Source of the DNA: Candidatus Krumholzibacteriia bacterium
GTDB taxonomy: Bacteria; Krumholzibacteriota; Krumholzibacteriia; G020349025
NCBI GenBank assembly: GCA_035649275.1
Contig: DASRJW010000009.1
Coordinates: 1 to 64,000 of the forward strand
Reading direction: 5' to 3'
DNA length: 64,000 nucleotides
Of the stretch, positions 47,544 through 56,864 are shown in pieces. The notes under the pieces were generated by a model that did not search any database, was not told the origin of the DNA, and saw nothing but the letters and a program-made list of their open reading frames with translations. Position numbers and translations under genes: made by a program. Position 1 is the stretch's first letter. The number at the start of each line of letters is the position of its first letter.

Positions 47544-49490
47544 TTGCTCCGCCTCTTTCTGCCCGTCTGCAGAGCACCTCGTCGCCCCCGTGATCGCCCT
47601 TCCTCGGAGAGGGTTGGTGGGCTCCTAGCCTTTCTCTGCGTCGCCTGCGTTTCCTGGGTTGGTTTTCAGGGTGCGGCGGCGAAGGTCGCCGCCGAGGCGT
47701 CTCTCGGTGTGCGTCTCGCCCGCGCCTGGGCCTCGATCGAACCGGGTGAGACCATCACTGCCTGGGTCTTCCTGCGCGACAAGGGAAACCCACCGCAAGA
47801 GCGACCCTTCTTCGAACTCATTTCGGAGCGTTCGCTCCGGCGCCGCCTCCGGGTGCGGTCGCCCGAGGAGGTCATCGACTCCGGCGACATGCCGCTCGAT
47901 CCTTCCTACGTCGCTGCGGTGGCTGCCCGGGTGCATCAGGTCCGCCAGCGCTCCAAGTGGCTCAATGCCGTGAGTGTCGAGGCGACACGGGAGCAGTTGG
48001 CCGCGCTGCGCGGCTTGCTGTGCGTTCGCTCGCTCGAGATCGTGGCGCCTCGGATACGCCCCTCAGTGGCTCCCAGCTACCCATCGCTCGCCAGCGTCCC
48101 ACCTCTCGGTCGAAGCACGACCGCGTCGCCCCTTTCCTCGAGCACCGTCCCATCGCCTCCTCTGCAGAGCACCATCCCGTCACCTCCTTCCCTCGGCACC
48201 GTCCCCTCCCGCTTCGACTACGGCTGGTCGCTCAACCAGCTGCAGCAAATCCGCGTCGTCGATCTCCACAACATGGGCTTGACCGGCAAGGATGTCTTCA
48301 TCGGTCACTTCGACAACGGCTACCGCCTGCTGTCGCACGAATCGCTGACCGGCTTGCGTGTGCATGCCGCCTGGGACTTCGTCGCCAACGAGCCGAACCC
48401 GGACCCCATTCCCTGCGGGCCCGGCGAAACTTGCGACTCCCATGGACTGGAGACACTCTCCATCCTGGCGGGGTTCAAGGAAGGCAAGCTCATCGGGCCG
48501 GCCTTCGAGGCGACGTATTTGCTGGCCCGTACCGAGAGCGATGCGGTCGAATCGACGGCGGAAGAGGATCTCTGGGTCGCGGCCATGGAGTGGGCCGACA
48601 GCATCGGCGTCGACGTCGTGAGCTCGTCCGTGGGCTACCGCGGTTTCGATGATCCCCTGACGAGCTACACCTGGGAGGACATGGACGGGAACACGGCGGT
48701 GATCACCCGCGCCGCCGACATGGCCGTGGCGCGCGGCATCGTCGTCGTGGCGGCCATTGGCAATGATGGCCTCCTGCAAGACTTCAACACGATCTATGCC
48801 CCGGCCGACGGCGACTCCGTGCTCGCCGTCGGCGCGATCGACCAGAACGGTGCCTATTCCATCCTCAGCTCCTACGGCCCGACGGCGGACGGCCGCACCA
48901 AGCCCGACGTGCTCGCCGAAGGCATCGGCACGATCATGGCGCTGTCGTCGAACTCCATCGCCTACGGCGGCGGTTTCGGCACCTCGGCGGCGTGTCCTCT
49001 CGTCGCTGGGGCGGCGGCATTGCTGCGCTCCGCATTCCCGGCGGCGACGCCGGTGCAGATCGCCACAGCCCTGCGTTCGACGGCGAGCCGCTCTGCGGCG
49101 CCGGACCGCTTCGAGGGCTGGGGAATCATCGACGCGCTGGCGGCGTATCGCTACCTCCGCGACCTGGGGCCGGCCCCATCGCCCTTCGGTGGCCGCACCG
49201 CGCGCATCGTGCCGAATCCCTACCCCGTCGGCCCGACGACACCCATCCAGATCGAGCTGCCGGAACCGGCGTACGTCACCCTGCAGCTCTTCGACGTCCG
49301 CGGCCGCCGGGTGCGGGCGCTGCTCGCCGAACCCTTGCCCGCCGCCGAGCACACGATCCCCTGGAACGGCCTGGACGACGGTGGTCACGGCGTCGCCTCG
49401 GGTGCCTACTTCCTCCAGCTGCAAGCGAGCTCCCTCGCCGCACCGGAGCGCGTGGAGCGCGAGACGCGCAAGGTCATCCTGCTGCGGTAG
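47544..49490 (+). CDS. Secreted subtilisin-family serine protease with FlgD-Ig-type C-terminus
   Basis: A 648-residue S8 peptidase read from TTG 47544. Domains: signal segment (about 25-45), N-terminal prodomain-like region (50-170), a Ser/Pro-rich linker (about 172-222, with repeats of the SPPSLGTVPS kind), then the protease. The triad is Asp257 (GHFDNGY), His300 (CDSHGLETL) and Ser481 (GTSAACPLVAGAAALL), with the oxyanion Asn in AAIGNDG. The C-terminal 90 residues are the FlgD-Ig-like sandwich (VTLQLFDVRGRRVRALL, HTIPWNGLDDGG, ASGAYFLQL, KVILLR) shared with two other secreted proteins here. Confidence 0.92.
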   Translation: MLRLFLPVCRAPRRPRDRPSSERVGGLLAFLCVACVSWVGFQGAAAKVAAEASLGVRLARAWASIEPGETITAWVFLRDKGNPPQERPFFELISERSLRRRLRVRSPEEVIDSGDMPLDPSYVAAVAARVHQVRQRSKWLNAVSVEATREQLAALRGLLCVRSLEIVAPRIRPSVAPSYPSLASVPPLGRSTTASPLSSSTVPSPPLQSTIPSPPSLGTVPSRFDYGWSLNQLQQIRVVDLHNMGLTGKDVFIGHFDNGYRLLSHESLTGLRVHAAWDFVANEPNPDPIPCGPGETCDSHGLETLSILAGFKEGKLIGPAFEATYLLARTESDAVESTAEEDLWVAAMEWADSIGVDVVSSSVGYRGFDDPLTSYTWEDMDGNTAVITRAADMAVARGIVVVAAIGNDGLLQDFNTIYAPADGDSVLAVGAIDQNGAYSILSSYGPTADGRTKPDVLAEGIGTIMALSSNSIAYGGGFGTSAACPLVAGAAALLRSAFPAATPVQIATALRSTASRSAAPDRFEGWGIIDALAAYRYLRDLGPAPSPFGGRTARIVPNPYPVGPTTPIQIELPEPAYVTLQLFDVRGRRVRALLAEPLPAAEHTIPWNGLDDGGHGVASGAYFLQLQASSLAAPERVERETRKVILLR

Positions 49491-49504
49491 CGGCGCCGAC
49501 AGCT

Positions 49505-50704
49505 CTACGGCGCGCCGGCGCACGGGGCCCAGAGTGAGGTCGAAAAGGTCGCGTTCGGGCCCCATCCGACCCGTTTCAACCGCAACTCACGGCGGTGCTC
49601 GGCGTAGTCGCAGGAGGTCCGATCGGTGATGCTCTGGGACAGGATCCAGGTGTCGCCATCGACGACCAGGGCCTCGATCGCGTTCACCCCAGGGTCGGGG
49701 ATGAAGCCGCGGTAGCTCCAGTGGCTGCTCCCCGCTGCGTCGGCGCGCAACGTCGATGAGGTGGCGTACTGAACGATCGTCCGTGGGTGCGGCACGCTGC
49801 AATCGTCCTCCGGGTCAGCCCAGTCGGAGAACAAGAGATAGAACGTCCCGGCGTGTGAGAGGACGTACGGGTTCTCTGCTTGACCGCCGGTGGGCTGGCC
49901 GCCGCTCCCGGCTGTCAGCAGGCGGGTGGCGTCGATGTAGCCCGCCCCCAGCCAATGGACCAGGTCCGCGGAGTACGCGACCGTGACGACTCCGAAGCCG
50001 TTGGTGCTCTTCGCGGTGGCGAACAGGACCCAGCGCCCATGGGCGGCATCCCAGAGGACGAACGGATCCCGGCACTGCTGGTTGTGCGCTCCTGGCGGCC
50101 CGCCCCAGGTCGTCCACGCCTCCGCACAGTCGTAGATGCAGCCGTCGCCGGAGGTCTGGTGGCAACGGTTCAGTGGAAAGCGCGTCCAGGTGGTGAGATC
50201 CGTGGAAGTGGCGAGGCCGAGGCGCTGCTTGGCGTCCGGGCCGGTTCCGCTCGTTCCGGTGTAGAACATGAAGTACGTCTTTCCGTTCTGAACGATGTGC
50301 GGTGCCCAGAGCGCCTGAGAATCCCAACCGCCTGGGTTTTTCTGTAGCGCGACGCCGACGTAGGTGAGGTTCTGCAGGTCTGTCGTGGTGTAGTGCATGA
50401 TGTCGCTGCCGACCCCTCGATCCTCGTTCTGGAAGAACAGATGGTAAGCGCCGCTGGCGTCTTCGATCCAGGCATGGTCGACGATGTCGTCGTCTTCGTC
50501 ATCGATCGTGGGGTAGTTCTCGTCACGGGGATAGCCATCGCCATCATCGTCATCGATCTTGGAGCTCAGGAAAACGGTGTTTGTGGTCGGATTGCAAAGC
50601 GTTGTACCGTCGCGCCCCATGGGGTCGCCGCCGCAGCCGAAGATCAGGAGCGGGATGCAGACGGCACCAGCCGCGAGCGCACGCCCTCGAAGCCGGGACC
50701 ACAT
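49505..50704 (-). CDS. Lipoprotein with GH43/GH32-like five-bladed propeller, copy 1
   Basis: A 399-residue lipoprotein (lipobox LLIFGC, Cys24) following CTGGAGG. After a short linker comes an acidic DDDDGDGYPRDENYP tract resembling calcium-binding DxDxDG loops. The main domain has five-bladed propeller repeats of the arabinanase/invertase superfamily: DHAWIEDASGAYHLFFQNED, LWAPHIVQNGKTYFMFYTGT, CRDPFVLWDAAHGRWVLFAT, ENPYVLSHAGTFYLLFSDWA. Acidic residues at the blade starts could be catalytic, but activity is unproved. A close paralog in the same orientation lies at 52330-53523, with an amino acid permease on the other strand between them. Confidence 0.85.
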   Translation of the reverse strand: MWSRLRGRALAAGAVCIPLLIFGCGGDPMGRDGTTLCNPTTNTVFLSSKIDDDDGDGYPRDENYPTIDDEDDDIVDHAWIEDASGAYHLFFQNEDRGVGSDIMHYTTTDLQNLTYVGVALQKNPGGWDSQALWAPHIVQNGKTYFMFYTGTSGTGPDAKQRLGLATSTDLTTWTRFPLNRCHQTSGDGCIYDCAEAWTTWGGPPGAHNQQCRDPFVLWDAAHGRWVLFATAKSTNGFGVVTVAYSADLVHWLGAGYIDATRLLTAGSGGQPTGGQAENPYVLSHAGTFYLLFSDWADPEDDCSVPHPRTIVQYATSSTLRADAAGSSHWSYRGFIPDPGVNAIEALVVDGDTWILSQSITDRTSCDYAEHRRELRLKRVGWGPNATFSTSLWAPCAGAP

Positions 50705-50781
50705 GCGGCGCCTCCAGAGCGCTTCAGGGCGGGGGCATCCCGGGTGGCAACTTCATCGTAGCACTTCGGCGCGAGGAGCCC

Positions 50782-52059
50782 ATGCGGGAAGAATCACAAC
50801 TCATCCGCGCCATCGGCCGCTGGACTCTCGTGGCTCTCGTGCTGAATTCGATCATTGGCAGCGGTATCTTCGGTCTGCCGGCGGTGGTCGCAGGCAAGCT
50901 GGGCACCGCCAGCATATGGGCCTATCTCGTGGCGGCGGCGGGCATCGCCGTGATCGTCGCTTGCTTCGCCGAGGTGGGTTCGCAGTTCCGCCAGGCAGGC
51001 GGCCCGTATCTTTACGCGCGCGCGGCATTCGGCCGCTTCGTCGGCATTCAGGTCGGCTGGCTGGCTTGGCTCGTGCGCCTGACCTCGGCCGCGGCCAACG
51101 CGAACCTGTTCGTCCTGTACCTCGCCGAGTTCTGGCCGCGGGCCGAGCAGCCGCTCGAGCGCGCCGGGGTACTGTCTTTGCTCCTCGGCGGTCTGACCCT
51201 GGCGAACGTCCGCGGCGTGCGGACTGGGACGCGACTGAGCAGCGTCTTCGCCATCGCCAAGCTCCTGCCGCTGGTCCTCTTCATCGTCGCCGGGCTCGTC
51301 TTCCAGCACACGAGGGCGGCGCCGAACACCGTACCTGCGGGCACGGGGGGCTGGCTCGAGGCGCTGTTGCTCCTCGTCTTCGCCTACGGCGGCTTCGAGG
51401 CTGCGCTGCTGCCGATGGGCGAAGCCAGGAACCCACGTCGGGATGCTCCCATCGCGCTGTTCGTAGGTCTCGCTGCCGTGACTGTGGTCTACACGCTCGT
51501 GCAGGTGGTCGTGGTCGGTACGCTCGATTTTTCGGCAGGAACGGAGCGGCCGCTCGCGACTGCTGCCCGCGGGTTCCTGGGCCCCGAAGGGGCGGCCTTG
51601 ATCGCCGCGGGCGCGCTCCTTTCCGTCTATGGCTACCTGAGCGGACAGTTCGTGAGCGCGCCACGGCTGACTTTCGCCCTCGCTGAGCAGGGCGACTTCC
51701 CGGTCGGGCTCGCGTCCATTCACTCGCGGTTTCGCACCCCCCATGTCTCGATCGTCGCCTACGCGGTCCTCGTTTTCGGTCTGGCCGTCGCAGCGAGCTT
51801 CCGCTGGAACGCAGCGCTCTCCGCCCTGGCACGCCTGTTGACCTACGGTCTGGTCTGCGGCTCTCTGCTCGTTCTGCGCCGGAGACAGCCGCACGCGCAC
51901 GCCTTCCGGTTGGCGGGCGGCACGTTCTTCGCGGTTCTGGGCATCGCATTCTGCTGCGTGCTCGTGAGCCGCATGGGGAAAGTGGAGATGGTCGTCCTCC
52001 TGGCGACGGCAACGCTGGCCTCGGCCACCTGGTTCTGGGCGCGGCGCCGGACGGCGTGA
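50782..52059 (+). CDS. APC-family amino acid permease
   Basis: A 425-residue permease with about 12 helices, starting at the ATG after GCGAGGAGC. APC signatures are the first helix LNSIIGSGIFGLPAVVAGKLG, the helix 2-3 region ACFAEVGSQFRQAGGPYLYA and FAYGGFEAALLPMGEARNPR in helix 6. Substrate unknown, most likely an amino acid or amine. It is placed between two copies of a duplicated lipoprotein gene, in the opposite orientation; starts of copy 1 and the permease are only 77 bp apart and share a divergent region. Confidence 0.9.
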   Translation: MREESQLIRAIGRWTLVALVLNSIIGSGIFGLPAVVAGKLGTASIWAYLVAAAGIAVIVACFAEVGSQFRQAGGPYLYARAAFGRFVGIQVGWLAWLVRLTSAAANANLFVLYLAEFWPRAEQPLERAGVLSLLLGGLTLANVRGVRTGTRLSSVFAIAKLLPLVLFIVAGLVFQHTRAAPNTVPAGTGGWLEALLLLVFAYGGFEAALLPMGEARNPRRDAPIALFVGLAAVTVVYTLVQVVVVGTLDFSAGTERPLATAARGFLGPEGAALIAAGALLSVYGYLSGQFVSAPRLTFALAEQGDFPVGLASIHSRFRTPHVSIVAYAVLVFGLAVAASFRWNAALSALARLLTYGLVCGSLLVLRRRQPHAHAFRLAGGTFFAVLGIAFCCVLVSRMGKVEMVVLLATATLASATWFWARRRTA

Positions 52060-52329
52060 GGTGCGGCAGCAGGGGAATCCGGCGCGGCCTCGCCGGCCGC
52101 CGGCGACCGTCGTGCATCGAACCGGTTTCTCCCCGACAGCAGACCAGTATTATCGCTCGCGGTACAGGATGGCGAATCCCGCACCACGTGCCCGGTGATT
52201 ATTCTAGGTGAGTGCGTACATGGTGCCCCTTGCGGAGCCGCGTAGGCGACCAAACCCAACGTGTCGAAGCTCCCGTATGCCGGGTTCGATGGGTAGGACG
52301 GACATCGAGTTGTACCGATAGACAATGGC

Positions 52330-53523
52330 TCAAGGCGGGGTGGAACACGGGGACCAGGGCGTGGTCGCGAAGGTCCCGCCGGGGCCCCAGACGAGCCGCT
52401 TCAAGCGCAACTCGCGGCGATGCTCGGCATAGTCGCAGGAAGTGCGATCAGCGATGCTCTGGGACAAGATCCAGGTGTCGACGCCGAGGTGGAGCGCCTC
52501 GATCGCGTTCACACCAGGATCGAGTGTGAAACCGCGGTAGCTCCAGTTGTGGCTCCCCTCCGCGTCGGCATGCAGGGTCGATGAGGTGGCGTACTGGACG
52601 ATCGTCCGCGGATTCTGCACCGTGCAGTCGTCCTCTGGGTCAGCCCAGTCGCAGAAGAGGAGAGTGTACGAGCCGTCCCGCGCCAGGACGTAGGGGTTCT
52701 CCGCTTGACCACCGAACGGCTGGCTGCCGGATCCCCCCGCCAGCCGGCGCGTGGCGTCGACATAGCCCGCACCTGTCCAGTGCACCAGATCTCCGGAGTA
52801 GGCCACAGTGACGACACCGTAGCGGTTGGTGCTCTTCGCGGTGGCGAACAGGACCCAGCGCCGCTCCGCCTCGTCCCAGAGGACGAACGGATCACGGCAC
52901 TGTTGGTTGTACGTTCCTGGTTGCCCACCCCAGGTCGTCCACGCTTCTGCGCACTCGTAGATGCACCCGTCACCGGTCGTCTCGGGGCAACGGTTCACCG
53001 GAGTGCGCCTCCAGGTGATGAGGTCCGAGGAGGTGGCGAGGCCGATGCGCTGCTTGCTGGTTCCGCCGGTCCCGCTCGTTCCAGTGTAGAACATGAAATA
53101 CGTGTGGCCGTTCTGGACGATGTGAGGCGCCCAGAGTGCCTGAGAATCCCAGCCGCCAGGGTTTTTCTGCAGGGCGACGCCGACATAGGTGAGCGCCTGC
53201 AGGTCCGTCGTCACGTAGTGCACGATGTCGCTCCCGGCCCAACCCTCGTTCTGGAAGAACAGGTGGTGCGCGCCATGGGCGTCCTCGATCCAGGCATGGT
53301 CGGCGATGTCGTCGTCTTCGTCATTGACGGCGGGGTAGTTCTCGTCGCGGGGATAGCCGTCGCCATCGTCGTCGTCGTTGGCGCTCAAGAAAACGGGGCT
53401 GGCCGTCGGTCTGCATGGCGAGGTGCCGTCGGCGCTCATGGGGTCGTCGCGGCAACCGAGGAGGAGGAGCGGGAAGCAGACAGCACCGACCGCGAGCGCA
53501 CGCCCTCGAAGCCGGGTCCACAT
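52330..53523 (-). CDS. Lipoprotein with GH43/GH32-like five-bladed propeller, copy 2
   Basis: A 397-residue paralog of the 49505-50704 protein, aligning over its whole length with most residues identical, including lipobox (LLLLGC), the DDDDGDGYPRDENYP tract and each blade. The ATG at 53523 follows TTGGAGG; the frame stays open further upstream opposite hemL and is not coding there. Differences include loss of a few residues after the acidic tract and in the SDIVHY blade. The preceding 50 bp are also alike in both copies, showing that the promoter region was duplicated too. It is divergent from hemL. The 270 bp between its stop and the permease hold no gene. Confidence 0.85.
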   Translation of the reverse strand: MWTRLRGRALAVGAVCFPLLLLGCRDDPMSADGTSPCRPTASPVFLSANDDDDGDGYPRDENYPAVNDEDDDIADHAWIEDAHGAHHLFFQNEGWAGSDIVHYVTTDLQALTYVGVALQKNPGGWDSQALWAPHIVQNGHTYFMFYTGTSGTGGTSKQRIGLATSSDLITWRRTPVNRCPETTGDGCIYECAEAWTTWGGQPGTYNQQCRDPFVLWDEAERRWVLFATAKSTNRYGVVTVAYSGDLVHWTGAGYVDATRRLAGGSGSQPFGGQAENPYVLARDGSYTLLFCDWADPEDDCTVQNPRTIVQYATSSTLHADAEGSHNWSYRGFTLDPGVNAIEALHLGVDTWILSQSIADRTSCDYAEHRRELRLKRLVWGPGGTFATTPWSPCSTPP

Positions 53524-53661
53524 GTCGTGCCTCCAACGCGATGTCGGGGGCAGCTTCATGGTAGCACGGCGGCGGCGCTCGGGAGATGGCCCGACTCTCG
53601 ACCCGCCGGCTCTTGCCGGCGAATGTGGATTCTCCCCCAGAGAGAGGTTAGATTCCGTGGG

Positions 53662-54963
53662 ATGGACACAGTACCGGGTCCCCGCAGCCGCGAGCTGATG
53701 CAGCGCGCCGTTTCCCGGCTGCCGGGAGGGGTGAACTCGCCGGTGCGCGCCTTTCGGGCCGTGGGCGGCGACCCGATCTTCGTGGTACGCGGCGAAGGTC
53801 CCCGGGTGTGGGACGCCGACGGGCAGAGCTACATCGACTACATCGGCTCCTGGGGGCCTCTCCTCTTCGGCCATGCGCACCCGCGCATCGTGGACGCGGT
53901 GCGTGAGGCGAGCGCCCGCGGCACCAGCTTCGGCGTGCCCACGGAAGCCGAGGTCACCCTCGCCGAGCGTCTCTGCGCCATGGTGCCCGGCCTCGACATG
54001 GTCCGCCTGGTGAACTCGGGGACCGAGGCCACCATGTCGGCCATCCGGCTCGCCCGCGCCTACACCGGCCGCTCCAAGATCGTGAAGTTCGCCGGCTGCT
54101 ACCACGGTCATGCCGATTCCTTCCTCATCAAGGCCGGCTCGGGCGTGGCGACGCTGGGTCTGCCCGACAGCCCCGGGGTCACCACGGGGGTGGCGAGCGA
54201 CACCCTGGTGGCGGAATACAACGACGTCGATCTCGTGGCCGAGTATTTCGACGCCAACCATGGCGCCATCGCTTGCATCATCGTGGAACCCGTGGTCGGC
54301 AACATGGGTGTCGTCGTGCCGCGCCAGCACTACCTGGAAAAACTACGCGCCCTGTGCGACGAGAATGACGCGCTCTTCATCTTCGACGAGGTGATGACCG
54401 GCTTCCGCCTGGCGCCGGGCGGCGCCCAGGAGCGCCTGGGAATCGGCGCCGATCTCGTCACCTTCGGCAAGGTGATCGGCGGTGGTCTACCCATCGGTGC
54501 CTATGGCGGCCGTCGCGATCTCATGGAGATGATCGCCCCGAGCGGCCCGGTCTACCAGGCGGGGACGTTGTCGGGGAATCCCGTGGCGGTGGCGGCGGGT
54601 CTCGCCATGCTCGATCTCATCGCCGCGACACCGAGCCTCTACCAGCAGCTCGAAGCGAGCACGAAGCGGCTCGCCGACGGGATCGAAGACCATCTGCGCC
54701 GGCTGAAGGTGCAAGCCTGCGTGCAGCGCTTCGGCTCCATGTGGACACTGTTTTTCCACCCTGGCCCGGTGCGCAGCTGGCAGGATGCCGTGGGCTGCGA
54801 CACCCAGCGCTTCGCTCGCTTCTACCAGGCCCTCTTGCAGCGTGGTGTTCTCCTGCCCCCGTCGCAGTTCGAGGCCTGCTTCGTGAGCGCGGCGCACGAC
54901 GACGCCAGCATCGATGCGACCCTCCAGGCGATCGGTGCGGCGCTCGAGGAGATCCGGGCGTGA
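53662..54963 (+). CDS. hemL: Glutamate-1-semialdehyde 2,1-aminomutase
   Basis: Makes 5-aminolevulinate from glutamate-1-semialdehyde, the C5 route to heme. The 433-residue PLP enzyme has NSPVRAFRAVGGDPIF near the N-terminus, LVNSGTEATMSAIRLAR, KFAGCYHGHADSFL, the FDEVMTGFR aspartate and the PLP lysine Lys270 in TFGKVIGGGLPIGAYGG. The chosen ATG at 53662 gives the usual family N-terminus. The stop overlaps the hemE start by 4 bp (GTGA), so translation is coupled. Confidence 0.95.
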   Translation: MDTVPGPRSRELMQRAVSRLPGGVNSPVRAFRAVGGDPIFVVRGEGPRVWDADGQSYIDYIGSWGPLLFGHAHPRIVDAVREASARGTSFGVPTEAEVTLAERLCAMVPGLDMVRLVNSGTEATMSAIRLARAYTGRSKIVKFAGCYHGHADSFLIKAGSGVATLGLPDSPGVTTGVASDTLVAEYNDVDLVAEYFDANHGAIACIIVEPVVGNMGVVVPRQHYLEKLRALCDENDALFIFDEVMTGFRLAPGGAQERLGIGADLVTFGKVIGGGLPIGAYGGRRDLMEMIAPSGPVYQAGTLSGNPVAVAAGLAMLDLIAATPSLYQQLEASTKRLADGIEDHLRRLKVQACVQRFGSMWTLFFHPGPVRSWQDAVGCDTQRFARFYQALLQRGVLLPPSQFEACFVSAAHDDASIDATLQAIGAALEEIRA

Positions 54964-56054
54964 GCGACGCCCCCTTCCTGCAGGCCTGCCGGCGACAGCC
55001 GGTGCCGCACCGCCCGGTGTGGTTCATGCGCCAGGCCGGGCGCTACATGCCGGAGTACCGTGCTCTCCGCGAGCGCGCCAGCTTCCTCGACATGTGCCGC
55101 AATCCCGATCTGGCGGTCGAGGTGACCCTGCAACCCGTCCGCGCCCTCGGCGTCGACGCGGCCATCCTCTTCAGCGACATCCTCATCACCATGGAAGGCA
55201 TGGGCATCCGCGCCGAGTTCGCTCCCGGCCCGGTGATCCCCGACCCCGTGCGCACCCGCGCCCAGGTGCAGGCCTTGCGCGTGCCGGACCCCGAGGAAGC
55301 GGTGCCCTTCGTCCTGGAAGCGCTGCGGCGCCTGCGGCGAGAGCTGCCCCGCCACATTGCCCTCGTCGGTTTCTGCGGCGCTCCCTGGACTCTGGCCAAT
55401 TACGTGGTCGAAGGGGGCGGCGCCAAGGAATTCACCCGCTTGAAACGCTTCCTCTACGAAGACCCGGAGGCAGGCGAAATGTTGCTGCACAAACTGGCGG
55501 CGACGAGCACCGCCTATCTGGTGGCGCAGATCGAAGCCGGGGCGCAAGCGGTGCAGATCTTCGACACCTGGGCCGGGCTGCTCGATCCGGACGACTTCGC
55601 GCGCTGGGCCTTGCCCCACGTGCGGCAGATGATCGTGGAGGTGAAGCGCGCCACCGCGGGAGCAGCGCCCATCGTCTACTTCGCCCGCGATGCTTGGTCC
55701 GCGGCAGCGCACTTGAAGGCGTGCGGCGCCGACGTGCTCTCCATCGACTGGCGCACGCCCCTCGACCTGGCGCGCCGGACGCTGGGTGCGGACATCGCCG
55801 TGCAGGGGAATCTGGATCCGGCGGCGCTTTTCGCCCCCTGGCCGCTGCTGCAAGCGCGGGCCGACGCCGTCCTCGCCCGCGCCGGCGACACCCCCGGCCA
55901 CATCTTCAATCTCGGCCATGGCATTTTGCCGGAGACCCCGGTGGACAGCGTCCGGCGCCTGGTCGAGCACGTGCACGAGCGCTCGACACCGGGTGGACGA
56001 GGGACAGCACCACCGCGCCCCCACCGCTCCGGCAGCCCCGAGGAGGCGGCATGA
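54960..56054 (+). CDS. hemE: Uroporphyrinogen decarboxylase
   Basis: Converts uroporphyrinogen III to coproporphyrinogen III. A 364-residue protein starting at the overlapping GTG, with PVWFMRQAGRYMPEYR (signature 1), ILFSDILITMEGMG, GFCGAPWTLANYVVEGGG (signature 2), FDTWAGLLDPDDF and GHGILPETPVDSVRRLV. A non-conserved tail of about 25 residues (Pro/Gly/Arg-rich) follows. Its TGA overlaps the ATG of the TMEM175-like gene (ATGA). Middle gene of hemL-hemE-TMEM175. Confidence 0.96.
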   Translation: MSDAPFLQACRRQPVPHRPVWFMRQAGRYMPEYRALRERASFLDMCRNPDLAVEVTLQPVRALGVDAAILFSDILITMEGMGIRAEFAPGPVIPDPVRTRAQVQALRVPDPEEAVPFVLEALRRLRRELPRHIALVGFCGAPWTLANYVVEGGGAKEFTRLKRFLYEDPEAGEMLLHKLAATSTAYLVAQIEAGAQAVQIFDTWAGLLDPDDFARWALPHVRQMIVEVKRATAGAAPIVYFARDAWSAAAHLKACGADVLSIDWRTPLDLARRTLGADIAVQGNLDPAALFAPWPLLQARADAVLARAGDTPGHIFNLGHGILPETPVDSVRRLVEHVHERSTPGGRGTAPPRPHRSGSPEEAA

Positions 56055-56626
56055 GCAAAGGGCGGATGGAAGCCTTCAGCGATGGTGTGATCGCCATCAT
56101 CATCACCATCATGGTGCTGGAATTGAAGGTGCCGCGTACAGCCGAACTGACCGCGCTGCGGCCGGTCTTGCCGGTCTTCCTCATCTATGCGGTCAGCTAC
56201 TTGTATCTCGGCATCTACTGGAGCAACCATCACCATCTGCTCCAGGCCACCGCACACGTCAACGGCCGGGTCCTTTGGGCCAACCTGCACCTGCTGTTCT
56301 GGTTGTCGCTCTTCCCCTTCGTCACCGGCTGGGTGGGACACACCGAGTTCGCTCCCTGGCCCATGGCGATCTACGGCACGGTGCTGCTCTGCGCAGCCGT
56401 GGCCTACTACATCCTCTCCCGCGCCTTGCTCAGCCTCCACGGCAGGGAGTCCGTGCTCGCCGCAGCACTCGGCAGAGACCTCAAGGGCAAGTTGTCGGTG
56501 TTGATCTACGTGGTGGCCATCCCGCTCGCCTTCGTGGGCTGGTGGCTCGCCGGTGGCCTCTACTTTGGCGCCTCCCTCCTCTGGATCGTCCCCGATCGTC
56601 GCATCGAGAAGACCCTGTCGCGTTGA
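56051..56626 (+). CDS. TMEM175-family (DUF1211) potassium-channel-like membrane protein
   Basis: A 191-residue membrane protein with six hydrophobic segments. The N-terminal RMEAFSDGVIAIIITIMVLE carries the FSDGVIAI hallmark of bacterial TMEM175 potassium channels, whose first helix lines the pore. Conserved IYWSNHHHLL and ANLHLLFWLSLFPF also fit. It is translationally coupled to hemE (ATGA), unusual for this family; why potassium flux should be tied to porphyrin synthesis is unclear. A hairpin follows about 100 bp after its stop. Confidence 0.88.
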   Translation: MSKGRMEAFSDGVIAIIITIMVLELKVPRTAELTALRPVLPVFLIYAVSYLYLGIYWSNHHHLLQATAHVNGRVLWANLHLLFWLSLFPFVTGWVGHTEFAPWPMAIYGTVLLCAAVAYYILSRALLSLHGRESVLAAALGRDLKGKLSVLIYVVAIPLAFVGWWLAGGLYFGASLLWIVPDRRIEKTLSR

Positions 56627-56730
56627 AGCCACAGTGGGGGGAGTGGTTTCGGGTCTCGAGGCAGCTAGTCACCGGGCGACTCGACAGGGCCTGGGCTCGT
56701 AGCCCAGACCAGGGTCCAGGACTGGATTCG

Positions 56731-56755
56731 GTAGGGGCCCCAGTCCGGGGCCTAC
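56731..56755 (+). terminator. Hairpin terminator candidate after the hemL-hemE-TMEM175 operon
   Basis: GTAGG (56731-56735) pairs with CCTAC (56751-56755) and CCCC (56738-56741) with GGGG (56747-56750), with a two-base bulge and a five-base loop. It is followed by CTTTCC rather than a full T-run. It ends just before the -35 box of the next gene. Confidence 0.4.
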
Positions 56756-56756
56756 C

Positions 56757-56785
56757 TTTCCAAACGGAACGGCCCGCCCTATAAT
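56757..56785 (+). promoter_or_regulatory. Strong sigma-70-type promoter of the GHL15-like gene
   Basis: TTTCCA (56757-56762, 4/6) and a perfect TATAAT (56780-56785) are 17 bp apart. The ATG at 56784 that would open the longest frame lies inside the -10 box, so it cannot be the translation start; a leader of roughly 70 bases would precede the TTG at 56865. Confidence 0.65.
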
Positions 56786-56864
56786 GTGTTCCCCTATTCC
56801 AGACACCGGCCCGCACCCGAGAAGCGGACGGGTCTCGTCCGATCTCATGCTGGGAGGGTCGTTC

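Noticed and set aside
53524-54330. Upstream extension of the second propeller lipoprotein
   Set aside because: It runs antisense to hemL; the lipobox signal peptide and ribosome-binding site fix the start at 53523.
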